A DNA stretch of 64,000 nt, from the NCBI GenBank assembly GCA_002863125.1, contig PKEB01000016.1:62001-126000 (forward strand). The letters are read 5' to 3'. Below the pieces are notes generated by a model. That model saw only the letters and a list, made by a program, of their open reading frames with translations. It made no database searches and had not been told where the DNA came from. Positions 15,757 to 24,400 of the stretch are shown here, one piece after another. The stretch comes from Flavobacteriales bacterium (GTDB lineage: Bacteria; Bacteroidota; Bacteroidia; Flavobacteriales_D; Sanyastnellaceae). The position numbers and the translations under genes were made by a program. The stretch's first letter is position 1; every line of letters begins with the position of its first letter.

Positions 15757-17631
15757 ATGCTGAAACGCTTGCTCCACCTCATTGTGCTCCTGTTGCTCAC
15801 GGCGACCGCTCCGCTCCACCTCGCGGCTCAATCCTTCATTGAACACTTGGATCCGCCGTTTTGGTGGGTGGACATGCCGGTGGACACGGTGCAGATCATG
15901 GTGTACGGTGACCGCGTGGCACAGTTGGCGCCGGTGGTGGATTACCCGGGGGTGAACATCGCCCGCGTGGTGCACGGCGACGGGCCGAATTACGCGTTCA
16001 TCTACTTGCACATCGCCCCGGATACCCAGCCGGGCACCCTTGCCATCCAATGGCGGGATGCCACCAACCGCAAAGGCAAAACCGTGGGGCGGACAGCGTT
16101 TGAATTGAAACCGCGTGAAGAACGCCCGATCCAAGGTTATACAGCCGCGGATGCCATTTACTTGATTACGCCAGACCGCTTCTCGAATGGCAATCCGGCG
16201 AACGATGAGGTCGCGGGCATGAAGGAGGGGCTCAACCGCGCTGACGACCACGGTCGCCATGGCGGGGATGTCGCCGGCATCCAGCAGCAATTGGACTACT
16301 TAAACAACATGGGCTTCACGGCCGTTTGGCTCAATCCCATTTTGGAAAACGACCAGCCCCAGTGGTCGTACCACGGCTACGCCACCACGGATTATTACCA
16401 GGTGGACCGCCGGTTTGGAAGCAATGAAGAATACAAAGCGCTCGTGGACGCGGCACGCGCCAAAGGCATGAAGGTCATCATGGACATGATCATGAACCAT
16501 TGTGGTTCGGAGCATTGGTGGATGGAGGAGTTGCCAACAGCAGATTGGATTAACAACGGCGGTGTCTATACACAGACGACCCATCGCCGGACGACGCTAC
16601 GCGACCCGTATGCCGCTCGGATCGATGCCGAAGGATTTTCTGACGGGTGGTTTGTGGAGGAAATGCCCGATTTGAACCAGCGGCAACCGCTGCTCGCGGA
16701 TTACCTCATCCAGAATACGTTGTGGTGGATTGAATACTTGGGATTGAGCGGCATTCGGATGGATACGTACCCGTATTCGGACGCAGCGTTCATGAGCGAT
16801 TGGAGCTGCGCGGTCATGAATGCGTATCCGGATTTCAATATTTGTGGGGAGGAGTGGAGCTTGAACCCGGCGGTGCTGGCGTATTGGCAGCGTGACAAGG
16901 TGAACCCGGACGGCTACACGTCGTGCCTGCCTGGCCTGCTTGACTTCCCGCTGCACCATGCCTTCATGCAATGCTTGACGGAAGAGGAGTCATGGCACTC
17001 CAACTGGGTTCGGCTGTACGAGATGCTAGGCAACGATTTCCTGTATGCGCATCCAGCGGACCATGTCATCTTCCCAGACAACCACGATATGAGCCGGGTG
17101 CACACCCAGCTCGGCGACGACGTGCGCAAGACGCAGTTGGCCGCCTATTTCTTCGCGACGACGCGTGGCATTCCGCAGTTTTACTACGGCACCGAGATCC
17201 TCATGTCCAACACCGGCAATGACAGCCACGGCAACATCCGCAGTGACTTTCCGGGTGGTTGGGCCGAGGACGGGGACGCCGTCAATGGGTTTGCGGCCGT
17301 CGGCCTCACCGAGGAAGCCCGCGCCTTTCAAGCGGAACTTCGGACGTTACTGAATTGGCGGCGCACCGCCACCGCAGTCCACATGGGTACGCTCAAGCAC
17401 TACGTGCCGGTCGCCGGCAGCTACGTGTATTTCAGAGAGTCAGCCGGTCAAACCGTCATGGTCATCCTAAACCAAGGGGATGCCTCAGAAACGCTCGATT
17501 TGGTGCGGTTTGATGAGGTGCTGCGGGGCCGTCGCCAGCTGGTGGACGCCCTTACCGGAGAGTCGCTCAATGCCGGTGAAACGCTCGACGTGCCCGGTTG
17601 GAAGGCGTGGGTGCTGGAGGTGCAGGATTGA
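15757..17631 (+). CDS. Secreted GH13 alpha-amylase family enzyme (neopullulanase/cyclomaltodextrinase-like)
   Basis: A 624-residue enzyme acting on alpha-glucans. The signal peptide MLKRLLHLIVLLLLTATAPL ends at LAA-Q. An N-terminal cyclomaltodextrinase-type beta-sandwich (FWWVDMPVDTVQIMVYGD and onward) precedes the catalytic barrel, which begins at IYLITPDRFSNG about residue 132. The four GH13 regions are intact: DMIMNH near 243-248, GIRMD336 (nucleophile), CGEE(365-366)W (acid/base) and DNHD441-444. A C-terminal all-beta domain follows. The arrangement resembles SusA-type periplasmic neopullulanases of Bacteroidota. No SusC/SusD neighbours are present. The start at 15757 is set by the signal peptide; upstream in-frame codons overlap the ALDH gene. 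Confidence 0.93.
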   Translation: MLKRLLHLIVLLLLTATAPLHLAAQSFIEHLDPPFWWVDMPVDTVQIMVYGDRVAQLAPVVDYPGVNIARVVHGDGPNYAFIYLHIAPDTQPGTLAIQWRDATNRKGKTVGRTAFELKPREERPIQGYTAADAIYLITPDRFSNGNPANDEVAGMKEGLNRADDHGRHGGDVAGIQQQLDYLNNMGFTAVWLNPILENDQPQWSYHGYATTDYYQVDRRFGSNEEYKALVDAARAKGMKVIMDMIMNHCGSEHWWMEELPTADWINNGGVYTQTTHRRTTLRDPYAARIDAEGFSDGWFVEEMPDLNQRQPLLADYLIQNTLWWIEYLGLSGIRMDTYPYSDAAFMSDWSCAVMNAYPDFNICGEEWSLNPAVLAYWQRDKVNPDGYTSCLPGLLDFPLHHAFMQCLTEEESWHSNWVRLYEMLGNDFLYAHPADHVIFPDNHDMSRVHTQLGDDVRKTQLAAYFFATTRGIPQFYYGTEILMSNTGNDSHGNIRSDFPGGWAEDGDAVNGFAAVGLTEEARAFQAELRTLLNWRRTATAVHMGTLKHYVPVAGSYVYFRESAGQTVMVILNQGDASETLDLVRFDEVLRGRRQLVDALTGESLNAGETLDVPGWKAWVLEVQD

Positions 17632-17699
17632 TTCATCGGTAGGGTGCTGAGCTGCCAACGGCTGATTGTGGATTTTTAAATTAATTCCCACAGCATTAA

Positions 17700-17730
17700 G
17701 CGTTTGCAGCGGCTAAATTCGCTCAAACGC
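17700..17730. promoter_or_regulatory. Inverted repeat enclosing a -7 element
   Basis: GCGTTTG-c-AGCG and CGCT-CAAACGC form two 11-base arms with one bulged base. The sequence between them holds TAAATTCG (17714-17721), a TAnnTTYG -7 element 21 nt before the ATG at 17743. A symmetric site wrapped round the -7 box is where a repressor would be expected to sit. The function is inferred. Confidence 0.4.
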
Positions 17731-17742
17731 ATTTCTGTGAAG

Positions 17743-18363
17743 ATGAAACAATTTTTGAATTCGATGTTTTTGATGGTTGCTGTAGGGGCAGCGTCCATGG
17801 TCGTTGCCCAAGCGGAATCAAGCGCGACGTGGCAACCGGATTTCAACGATGACCGCTTGCTTTCGATGCCTGATCTGCTGCCTTTGTTGGGTCACTTTGG
17901 CTCACAGTGGGGAAGCACGGAGGACGGCAACGAGGCGCCAAAGTCCAACGTGGTGGAACTCAATTGGAGCGGTCAGGAATCCGAGGCGTTGAAACTTCCG
18001 TTCGACGCCGATATGGTCATTCTTACCCCGGGGATCAACGACTTATCGGATCCCGATCAACGGTCCGTTTCGATTCGGCACATCCTGGTCGAGAGCTACG
18101 TGATCAATGAAGGGGGTACGGCGAGTACAACCCAAGTACACACTGCCATGCCCATGAAGCAACAATTATTGTTTCTGAACCAGGGCACGGACCTCCATGG
18201 CGTTCCTATGCCGCACGGGACCCGGTACATCTTGCACATGCCAGATGGAAGCAAAGGCGAAGTATCGACCAACAGCATGGGCTCTGTGAGCGTTTCAGGA
18301 AAACCCCTCCGCACGATGGCCTCGCTTGTTCACGCGGGAGGCCAAGTGTATTTCGCGCAATGA
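17743..18363 (+). CDS. Secreted protein with dockerin-like calcium-binding loop
   Basis: A 206-residue protein I cannot assign. The signal peptide is MKQFLNSMFLMVAVGAASMV with cleavage at VAQ-A. Residues 31-55 contain an EF-hand/dockerin type loop with ligands D33, N35, D37 and D44 in the D-x-N-x-D-6x-D pattern, followed by LLPLLGHFGSQWG. Such single loops occur near the ends of many exported Bacteroidota proteins. The rest looks beta-rich with short strands and a C-terminal VSVSGKPLRTMASLVHAGGQ. It follows the GH13 gene by 111 nt with its own -7 element, and runs convergently into the helicase gene. Confidence 0.7.
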   Translation: MKQFLNSMFLMVAVGAASMVVAQAESSATWQPDFNDDRLLSMPDLLPLLGHFGSQWGSTEDGNEAPKSNVVELNWSGQESEALKLPFDADMVILTPGINDLSDPDQRSVSIRHILVESYVINEGGTASTTQVHTAMPMKQQLLFLNQGTDLHGVPMPHGTRYILHMPDGSKGEVSTNSMGSVSVSGKPLRTMASLVHAGGQVYFAQ

Positions 18364-18378
18364 CCGAACGCCAAGGGC

Positions 18379-19998
18379 TTACTTGCGCCCCTTTTTCTTC
18401 TTCTTGAATTTGGCAAAAGGCGCTTCCTCTCGCTTATTGGAGCTGGTAGCGCCCCGGCGATCAGAACGCGAGCGACGGCTGTAGCGTGGGTCGCCATCAT
18501 CTGCCGGCGCAAACGGCGTGCGCTGGCTGAATTTTTTCTTGCCCGGCTTTTTGCGCTTGTCGTTTTCGGCGCGTGCGGGACGTTGGCGTTTTTCGAACGG
18601 GCGTCCCGAGGGGCGTCCTGCATGGCGGCCCGTTGAACGTCCTGTTGTGCGGCCGCTGCTTCGTCCGCCGCCCTCGTCCGTCCAGTTCAAATCCTTGCCG
18701 CGCGTCACGTGCAGTTTGGACAACTCCAGGCTCACGAGCCGGTTGAGCAAGGCATCCTTGGAGACCCCTTCAAACCGTTCTTGCATGGCAAACCAAAGGT
18801 CCATCGGGAGCCCTTGGTTTTCCTCGCGGTCCATCACGACTTGGGCCCAGCGGTCCAAGCGCGCCGCGGCGATGGCTTTGGCATCCGGGATGGAAATGGG
18901 CGTGAAGTCGATGCCCAGTGCGTTTTCCATCCGACCGATGAAGGCCTTTTCGCGCCGGCTGATGAAGGCGATGGATACGCCCTTCTTGCCCGCGCGGGCG
19001 GTGCGGCCGGAGCGGTGGGTGTAGTAGGCGTTGTCGTTGGGCAGGTTGAAATGGAAGACGTGGGTCACGTCCTGCACATCGATGCCGCGCGCCGCCACAT
19101 CGGTTGCGATGAGGACCTGCAGGTGCTTCAGTTTGAACCGCTTCATCACACGGTCGCGCTGCGGTTGGGAGAGGTCGCCGTGAAGGGCATCGGCTCGGTA
19201 GCCTTTTTTCATAAGTCCCTCAGCCAATTCCTGGGTGTCGCGCTTTGTGCGGCAAAACACCACGCCGAAGAGGTCCTCATTCAAATCCATGAACCGGGTG
19301 AGCGCCTCGGCCTTGTCGGCATTGCGCACCATGGCGTAGCGGTGCTCAATCTGTTCGTTGACGGCAGTCTTCGGATCGATGCGGACTTCATACGGGTCCG
19401 ACATGTACTGCTTGACCAAGCGCCGAATCTCCTTGGGCATGGTAGCGGAAAACAGCCAGGTGCGCTTCTTGTCCGGCGTCATAGCCAAAATCGTGTCGAG
19501 CTCTTCCTTGAACCCCATGTTGAGCATTTCGTCCGCCTCGTCGAGAACGACGCATTCGATTTGGTCTAGGGCGATGGCTCCGCGCTTGGCGAGGTCGATC
19601 AACCGGCCGGGTGTGGCGATGACCACTTGGCACGCCTTGCGGAGTTGACTGATCTGCGTCGCGATGTTGGCGCCGCCGTAGACGGCTGTGGTGCGGATGC
19701 CCTCGTCGTATTTGGCAAACAGCTCGATCTGCTGGGCGATTTGCTGGCCCAATTCACGCGTGGGCGCCAGCACCAGCGCTTGCACATGCGGCTGGGAAGG
19801 GTCGAGTCGCTCGAGGAGGGGCAGGCCAAATGCTGCGGTCTTGCCCGTCCCGGTCTGCGCCAGGCCGATGAAGTCGCGTTCACCGCTCAGCAGGTGCGGG
19901 ATGGCTTGCGCCTGGATGTCGGTGGGCGTCTCGAATCCGAGTTGCTCGATGGCTTGGAGGACGTTCTGCGAAAGTCCGAGGCGTTGAAATTGTTCCAA
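18379..19998 (-). CDS. DEAD-box ATP-dependent RNA helicase
   Basis: RNA helicase of about 539 residues (from the proposed TTG start). All motifs are present: Q motif (FQRLGLSQNVLQAIEQLGFE...PTDIQAQAIP), AQTGTGKTAAFG, PTRELGQQ, TPGRLIDL, DEAD, SAT, ATDVAARGID and HRSGRTARAG. A DbpA-like segment (KDLNWTDEGG) is followed by a basic tail of repeated GR dipeptides and Lys runs, ending FKKKKKGRK, for RNA binding. The start is uncertain. The reading frame is open to 20235, but two minus-strand -7 elements (20120-20127 and 20066-20073) lie inside that extension. The TTG at 19998 begins MEQFQRLGLS, matching the family N-terminus; TTG at 20046 is the alternative. A leader of 60-115 nt is implied. Confidence 0.88.
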   Translation of the reverse strand: MEQFQRLGLSQNVLQAIEQLGFETPTDIQAQAIPHLLSGERDFIGLAQTGTGKTAAFGLPLLERLDPSQPHVQALVLAPTRELGQQIAQQIELFAKYDEGIRTTAVYGGANIATQISQLRKACQVVIATPGRLIDLAKRGAIALDQIECVVLDEADEMLNMGFKEELDTILAMTPDKKRTWLFSATMPKEIRRLVKQYMSDPYEVRIDPKTAVNEQIEHRYAMVRNADKAEALTRFMDLNEDLFGVVFCRTKRDTQELAEGLMKKGYRADALHGDLSQPQRDRVMKRFKLKHLQVLIATDVAARGIDVQDVTHVFHFNLPNDNAYYTHRSGRTARAGKKGVSIAFISRREKAFIGRMENALGIDFTPISIPDAKAIAAARLDRWAQVVMDREENQGLPMDLWFAMQERFEGVSKDALLNRLVSLELSKLHVTRGKDLNWTDEGGGRSSGRTTGRSTGRHAGRPSGRPFEKRQRPARAENDKRKKPGKKKFSQRTPFAPADDGDPRYSRRSRSDRRGATSSNKREEAPFAKFKKKKKGRK

Positions 19999-20119
19999 AC
20001 GATTGGGGATAGCGGAGCAGGCGAGCGGCGAGGTATTAACACCCAAAAGGCCTGCAAATGAGCCGCGAAGGTAGGGCGGAAGCCACGCCTTTTGACGGTG
20101 GGACCGCCCGTTCTCTGCA

Positions 20120-20127
20120 CAAAGGTA
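20120..20127 (-). promoter_or_regulatory. -7 promoter element of the DEAD-box helicase
   Basis: TACCTTTG on the minus strand, a perfect TAnnTTTG match. A second TACCTTCG lies at 20066-20073. Either places the helicase start codon well downstream and leaves an untranslated leader. The rest of the 215-base divergent region shows no other recognisable element apart from weak TA-rich sequences on the plus strand (TAGATTTT at 20186-20193). Confidence 0.5.
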
Positions 20128-20213
20128 TTGTGAAAGCTCGGGTTTTGGCCCCTCGCGCGTTCCCTGTTGTTGCAGTATCTTGCGGTAGATTTTAACGCAA
20201 AAACTTAGAAATC

Positions 20214-20663
20214 CTGGGAAGGTCACAGCAATCATTCGGTAAGCGAGAACGAGAATTGAAGCGCGAGAAGAAGCGCAAAGAGAAAGAAGCCAAAAAGTTG
20301 GCGCGTGCTGAGAACAAAAACAGCCTCGACGACGACAGCATGATTGCGTACGTTGACCAGTACGGCAACATCACCGATACGCCGCCCGATCCGGAGGAGC
20401 GCGAGGAGATCAACGCCGAGGATATTGAGTTGGGCATCCCCAAGAAGGAAAAAATCGAAGGCGACGAGATCCGCGAAGGCATCGTCTCCTTCTTCAACCA
20501 CGACAAAGGGTTCGGTTTCATCCGCGACCTCGGCTCGGGCGAAAGCATTTTCGTTCACATCAACAACGTCCAAGGCGACGAGTTGAACGAAAACAACCGC
20601 GTCACCTTCGAAGTGGAGCAAGGCCCCCGCGGGCTCGCTGCCATCAAGGTCAACAAGGCCTAA
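20214..20663 (+). CDS. Cold-shock domain protein with basic N-terminal extension; probable CTG start
   Basis: A 149-residue protein. The C-terminal about 65 residues are a cold-shock domain: GIVSFFNHDKGFGFIRDL contains an RNP1-like core, followed by ESIFVHINNVQ and VTFEVEQGPRGLAAIKV. The N-terminus is a highly charged helix (KRERELKREKKRKEKEAKK) and a linker with MIAYVDQYGNITDTPPDP, the known architecture of a Bacteroidota Csp family. Family members start M-[AG]-R-S-Q; here the frame reads CTG GGA AGG TCA CAG CAA from 20214, with an in-frame stop at 20193-20195 and no ATG, GTG or TTG between. The first conventional start (TTG at 20256) would remove the conserved GRSQQSF. Divergent from an RNA helicase, which suggests an RNA-remodelling pair. 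Confidence 0.85.
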   Translation: MGRSQQSFGKRERELKREKKRKEKEAKKLARAENKNSLDDDSMIAYVDQYGNITDTPPDPEEREEINAEDIELGIPKKEKIEGDEIREGIVSFFNHDKGFGFIRDLGSGESIFVHINNVQGDELNENNRVTFEVEQGPRGLAAIKVNKA

Positions 20664-20666
20664 GGG

Positions 20667-22037
20667 TTACTTTCCGATACAGAAGTTACTGAAGATGTGA
20701 TCCAGGATGTCCTCTGGGTCAATCTCCCCGGTGATGCTGCCGAGGTGGTGCAACGCCTGGCGCACATCACTCGCCACAAGGTCGCCGGGGATGCCATTCT
20801 GCAACCCTGAGCGCGTTGCTTCAAGTGCGGTTCGCGCCTCCACCAAGGCCTCGTAATGGCGGAAATTGGTCACCATCAGCGCGTCTGAAACATGGCTTTC
20901 ACTGCCCCATTCTGCGAGCCAGTTCTTCAGCTCTTCTATGCCCAATCCTTGCGCGGCAGACACGTGAAACTCCAGGTCGCAGCGATTGCCGGGGGCCGCG
21001 GCGAGGTCCGTCTTGTTCCAGACAATGGCCGTCTGAGCCTCGGGCCCAATGGCGGCCGCTTCGAGCGCTTGGTCCACGGTTTCAGCACCGTCGACCGAAG
21101 TATCAAACAAGTACAGCACGATGGAAGCGCTTTGGGCTTTGTCGAGGGCGCGGCGGATGCCTTCGCTTTCGATTTCATCGGTGGTTTCGCGGATGCCCGC
21201 GGTGTCCATAAAGCGGAATTTCTTGCCGCCGATGATGCAGGTGTCTTCGATGGTGTCGCGCGTGGTGCCGGCGTTGGCGCTCACGATGGCGCGTTCGTCA
21301 CCTAGCAAGGCATTCAAGAGGGTGGACTTGCCGCGGTTGGGCGCGCCAATGATGGCAACAGGGATGCCTTCGCGGATGGCGTTTCCGGTGCGGAAGGAGT
21401 CGGCCAAAGATCCCACCTTGCCGAGCAAGTCGCCGAGCAGCGCATCGAATTGGCTACGGTCCGCAAATTCCACGTCTTCCTCCGCAAAGTCCAATTCCAA
21501 TTCCAGCAGTCCCGCAAAGCCGATGAGACCCTCGCGCAACTCGCCGATTGCGCGTGCAAAATCCCCGCGCAGTTGGTTCATCGCGAGGCGATGCGCCCCG
21601 GCGTGATCGGCGGCGATGAGGTCGCCCACGGCTTCGGCCTGCGTGAGGTCGAGCTTGCCGCTGAGGAAGGCCCGCGCCGTGAATTCGCCCGGCCCGGCGT
21701 GCCGGCACCCGGCGTCGATGAGCCAGCGGACGAGTTCGGTTTGGATGAAAGTGGAGCCGTGGACGGCGATTTCCACAGTGTCCTCGCCGGTGAAGGTGCC
21801 GGGCGCCCGAAATACGGTGGCGAGGCATTCGTCGAGTACCTCATCGCCGCGAACGATTTTACCAAACGCCGCCTTGTGGCTTTCGAGGCTTTCCAAGTCA
21901 CGAGAGAACAGGCCGTTGGCGATGCGGATGGCCTCCGGTCCAGAGACGCGAACGACCGCGATGCCGCCCATTCCGGCCGGCGTCGAAATCGCGCAGATGG
22001 TTTTTCCATCAATTGCTCCAACAATTCCTCGGTTCAT
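20667..22037 (-). CDS. mnmE: tRNA uridine-5-carboxymethylaminomethyl modification GTPase
   Basis: With MnmG it builds the cmnm5 group on U34 of several tRNAs. The 456 residues contain the N-terminal folate-binding domain ([20 protein letters not shown]), a central helical part, the inserted G domain ([20 protein letters not shown] for the P-loop, DTAGIR for G3 and NKTD for G4) and the invariant C-terminal FCIGK whose Cys is needed for modification. Complete. It converges on the cold-shock gene with a 3-nt gap. Just upstream of the ATG the minus strand reads GAATTTCG-CGCC, a weak -7 match at 4-nt spacing. Confidence 0.95.
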   Translation of the reverse strand: MNRGIVGAIDGKTICAISTPAGMGGIAVVRVSGPEAIRIANGLFSRDLESLESHKAAFGKIVRGDEVLDECLATVFRAPGTFTGEDTVEIAVHGSTFIQTELVRWLIDAGCRHAGPGEFTARAFLSGKLDLTQAEAVGDLIAADHAGAHRLAMNQLRGDFARAIGELREGLIGFAGLLELELDFAEEDVEFADRSQFDALLGDLLGKVGSLADSFRTGNAIREGIPVAIIGAPNRGKSTLLNALLGDERAIVSANAGTTRDTIEDTCIIGGKKFRFMDTAGIRETTDEIESEGIRRALDKAQSASIVLYLFDTSVDGAETVDQALEAAAIGPEAQTAIVWNKTDLAAAPGNRCDLEFHVSAAQGLGIEELKNWLAEWGSESHVSDALMVTNFRHYEALVEARTALEATRSGLQNGIPGDLVASDVRQALHHLGSITGEIDPEDILDHIFSNFCIGK

Positions 22038-22052
22038 GGCGCGAAATTCGAC

Positions 22053-22060
22053 TAAATTCG
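22053..22060 (+). promoter_or_regulatory. -7 promoter element of sucD
   Basis: TAAATTCG (TAnnTTYG) lies 24 nt before the ATG at 22085 in the short region shared with mnmE. Confidence 0.45.
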
Positions 22061-22084
22061 CGGCGCGAACAACAACCGATTCCC

Positions 22085-22954
22085 ATGAGCGTACTCGTCA
22101 ACAAGCATTCAAAAATCATCGTCCAAGGTTTTACAGGTGGAGAAGGAACATTCCACGCCGGTCAGATGATCGATTACGGTACGCAAGTGGTTGGCGGTGT
22201 GACCCCAGGAAAAGGCGGCCAGGAGCACCTCGGTAAGCCGGTGTTCAACACCGTCAGCGAAGCGGTTGAAGCGACCGGTGCTGATACCAGCATCATTTTC
22301 GTGCCGCCCGCATTTGCAGGCGACGCCATCATGGAAGCCGCAGACGCAGGCATCAAGGTCATCGTGGCCATCACCGAGGGCATTCCCGTAGCGGACATGA
22401 CCAAGGTCAAGGCGTACATCGACCAACGCGATTGCACCCTCATCGGCCCGAACTGCCCCGGCATCATCACAGCGGGCGAAGCCAAAGTCGGAATCATGCC
22501 CGGCTTCATCTTCAACCCCGGCCGCATCGGCATCGTTTCCAAGTCCGGAACGTTGACCTACGAAGCGGTGGACCAAGTGACCAAAGCCGGCATGGGCCAA
22601 TCCACGGCCATTGGCATCGGCGGTGACCCCATCATCGGCACCACCACCCTCGAAGCGGTTCAACTTTTGATGGCCGACGACGAGACCGACGGCATCATCA
22701 TGATCGGTGAAATCGGCGGCGACCTCGAGATCAAAGCCGCGCGCTGGATTCAGGAGCACGGCACCAAGCCCGTCGTCGGATTCATTGCAGGCGTCACGGC
22801 ACCCAAAGGCCGCACCATGGGCCACGCAGGCGCCATTGTAAGTGGAGAAGAGGAGAGTGCCGAAGCGAAGAAGCGCGTGCTCCGCGAGTGCGGCGTTCAC
22901 GTTGTTGACAGCCCAGCGGACATCGGCGATAAAATGGCCGAGCTGTTGGCCTGA
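22085..22954 (+). CDS. sucD: Succinyl-CoA ligase, alpha subunit
   Basis: Alpha subunit of the TCA-cycle enzyme that makes ATP or GTP from succinyl-CoA. The 289 residues begin [20 protein letters not shown] and carry the CoA-binding Rossmann domain ([19 protein letters not shown]), [18 protein letters not shown] and the phosphorylated His in [18 protein letters not shown]. The start at 22085 is the family start; an in-frame region upstream overlaps mnmE. No sucC is adjacent, so the beta subunit must be encoded elsewhere. It ends 4 nt from the converging GH109 gene. Confidence 0.95.
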   Translation: MSVLVNKHSKIIVQGFTGGEGTFHAGQMIDYGTQVVGGVTPGKGGQEHLGKPVFNTVSEAVEATGADTSIIFVPPAFAGDAIMEAADAGIKVIVAITEGIPVADMTKVKAYIDQRDCTLIGPNCPGIITAGEAKVGIMPGFIFNPGRIGIVSKSGTLTYEAVDQVTKAGMGQSTAIGIGGDPIIGTTTLEAVQLLMADDETDGIIMIGEIGGDLEIKAARWIQEHGTKPVVGFIAGVTAPKGRTMGHAGAIVSGEEESAEAKKRVLRECGVHVVDSPADIGDKMAELLA

Positions 22955-22958
22955 GGCC

Positions 22959-24374
22959 TTAAGCGTCCAACGAACGGTTGACCGGGTGGGGCACCGATTG
23001 CTTCCACCGTCCGGCGGTCATGTCCGGAATGTCCATGCGCTTGGAACCGGCGGCCACCGAGGCCTCCGATAGGGCGCCGACCATGGACCACATTGCTCCG
23101 TCGTATACGTTCAAATCGAGCGGTTGTCCGAGGTTCAAGCAGCGAATCAAGCGGTACATCATCACGAAATCCATGCCGCCGTGTCCTTGTGGGTGCTCTG
23201 CTGCCAACTTCTGGAGGCGATCCCACAACGGGTGCTCGTAGCGGTCCTGGTACTCGGCCTTTTCGGCATCTTCCAACCAGCGGTGACCACCCCAGTCGGC
23301 CCCGTGGTCGATGTACAACCGGGAGGGGTAGCCGTAATGCGTGGCCTTGGAACCAACGACCTTGTCGAGGCGATTGTACGGTCTCCCGCTGTGCACGTCA
23401 AATTGCAGCATGATGGAACGGCCTTTGGCGGTTCCGATCAATGTCGTGTTGACATCCCCGCACACCACGTCTTTGGCCATCTTCTGTAGCTTCTTGTCTT
23501 TCGAATTGCGCAAGGCTTCAGACAAGGCCGCTTCCTTCGAACTCATGGAAGTCAAATGCGTCAAGGTGTCCCCGCGCAGGATGTCGAAGTACATGCAGAC
23601 CGGACCCAACCCGTGGGTCGTGTACAGGTTGCCGTTGCGCGCCAGGTGGTGCTTGAGGCGCCACTGGTCTTCGTAGTACGTAGGATCAAGCATCAGGGCA
23701 CGCAGGTCGTGCAGGTAGGCACATTCAGCGTGGGTCACCGTGCCGAAGACGCCGTCCTGGATCATGTTGAGCAGCCACAGTTCTTCGCGGTTGTAGCAGC
23801 AGTTTTCCAGCATGATGCAATGCCGTTGCGTTTCCTCGGCTACTTGGACCAATTCCACGCAGGCCTCCGGGGTGTACGCGATGGGCACTTCCGACGCCGC
23901 GTGCATGCCGCCGAGCATGGCTGCGACCGCCATCGGCGCGTGCAGTTCCCACGGGGTGCAAATCAAGGCCACGTCTGCCACGTCGTCCGACATGGCTTCC
24001 ATCCAAGCGTCCGGCGTACCGGTGAAGACCCGGGGCGCGGATTGTTGGAATTCGGCGATTTGCTGTTGGGCGCGGCTGATTTTGGTCGGGTTGATGTCGC
24101 TGATGGCCGTGATTTCGGCGTGGCCTTCTTGCACGAGCCAATTCAGCATGTCAATGAGGCTCTGGCCTCGGTTGCCCAATCCGAAGACCGCAACGCGCAC
24201 CCGCGAGATGGGGGCGACGGACAAGTCAAAGGCACTGCCGGTGAGGCCGGCGGTTTTGATTTTGGTGGCGAGGACTTCATCCAATGAAGCCGCTTCTGTA
24301 GGGCGGGAAAACGAACTCAGCACGCCGCCGAGCCCAAGCAATCCGCCCATCCGTAGAAAGTCGAGTCTGCGCAT
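22959..24374 (-). CDS. GH109-type Gfo/Idh/MocA enzyme (alpha-N-acetylgalactosaminidase family)
   Basis: A 471-residue exported oxidoreductase-fold glycosidase. The N-terminus MRRLDFLRMGGLLGLGGVLS has an RRxDFL twin-arginine-like motif and a hydrophobic core, suggesting Tat export with cofactor bound. The NAD-binding GLGNRG of RVRVAVFGLGNRG follows. Family landmarks are MLENCCYNREELWLLNMIQD, TVTHAECAYLHDLRALML and HHLARNGNLYTTHGLGPVCM, which match GH109 enzymes that remove terminal alpha-GalNAc through an NAD+-dependent oxidation/elimination cycle. The exact glycan specificity is not predictable. TATCTTCG followed by GTGC precedes the ATG. Confidence 0.88.
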   Translation of the reverse strand: MRRLDFLRMGGLLGLGGVLSSFSRPTEAASLDEVLATKIKTAGLTGSAFDLSVAPISRVRVAVFGLGNRGQSLIDMLNWLVQEGHAEITAISDINPTKISRAQQQIAEFQQSAPRVFTGTPDAWMEAMSDDVADVALICTPWELHAPMAVAAMLGGMHAASEVPIAYTPEACVELVQVAEETQRHCIMLENCCYNREELWLLNMIQDGVFGTVTHAECAYLHDLRALMLDPTYYEDQWRLKHHLARNGNLYTTHGLGPVCMYFDILRGDTLTHLTSMSSKEAALSEALRNSKDKKLQKMAKDVVCGDVNTTLIGTAKGRSIMLQFDVHSGRPYNRLDKVVGSKATHYGYPSRLYIDHGADWGGHRWLEDAEKAEYQDRYEHPLWDRLQKLAAEHPQGHGGMDFVMMYRLIRCLNLGQPLDLNVYDGAMWSMVGALSEASVAAGSKRMDIPDMTAGRWKQSVPHPVNRSLDA

Positions 24375-24378
24375 GCAC

Positions 24379-24386
24379 CGAAGATA
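24379..24386 (-). promoter_or_regulatory. -7 promoter element, 4 nt before the GH109 gene
   Basis: TATCTTCG on the minus strand, then GTGC, then the ATG at 24374. The spacing matches that of etfB, menD and others in the window. Confidence 0.5.
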
Positions 24387-24400
24387 GGAAAAGCGGCGCC

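Noticed and set aside
20000-20235. The 79-codon N-terminal extension of the DEAD-box helicase up to an ATG at 20235
   Set aside because: It contains two minus-strand -7 elements and overlaps the cold-shock gene. The residues are not helicase-like, and the family N-terminus starts at 19998.
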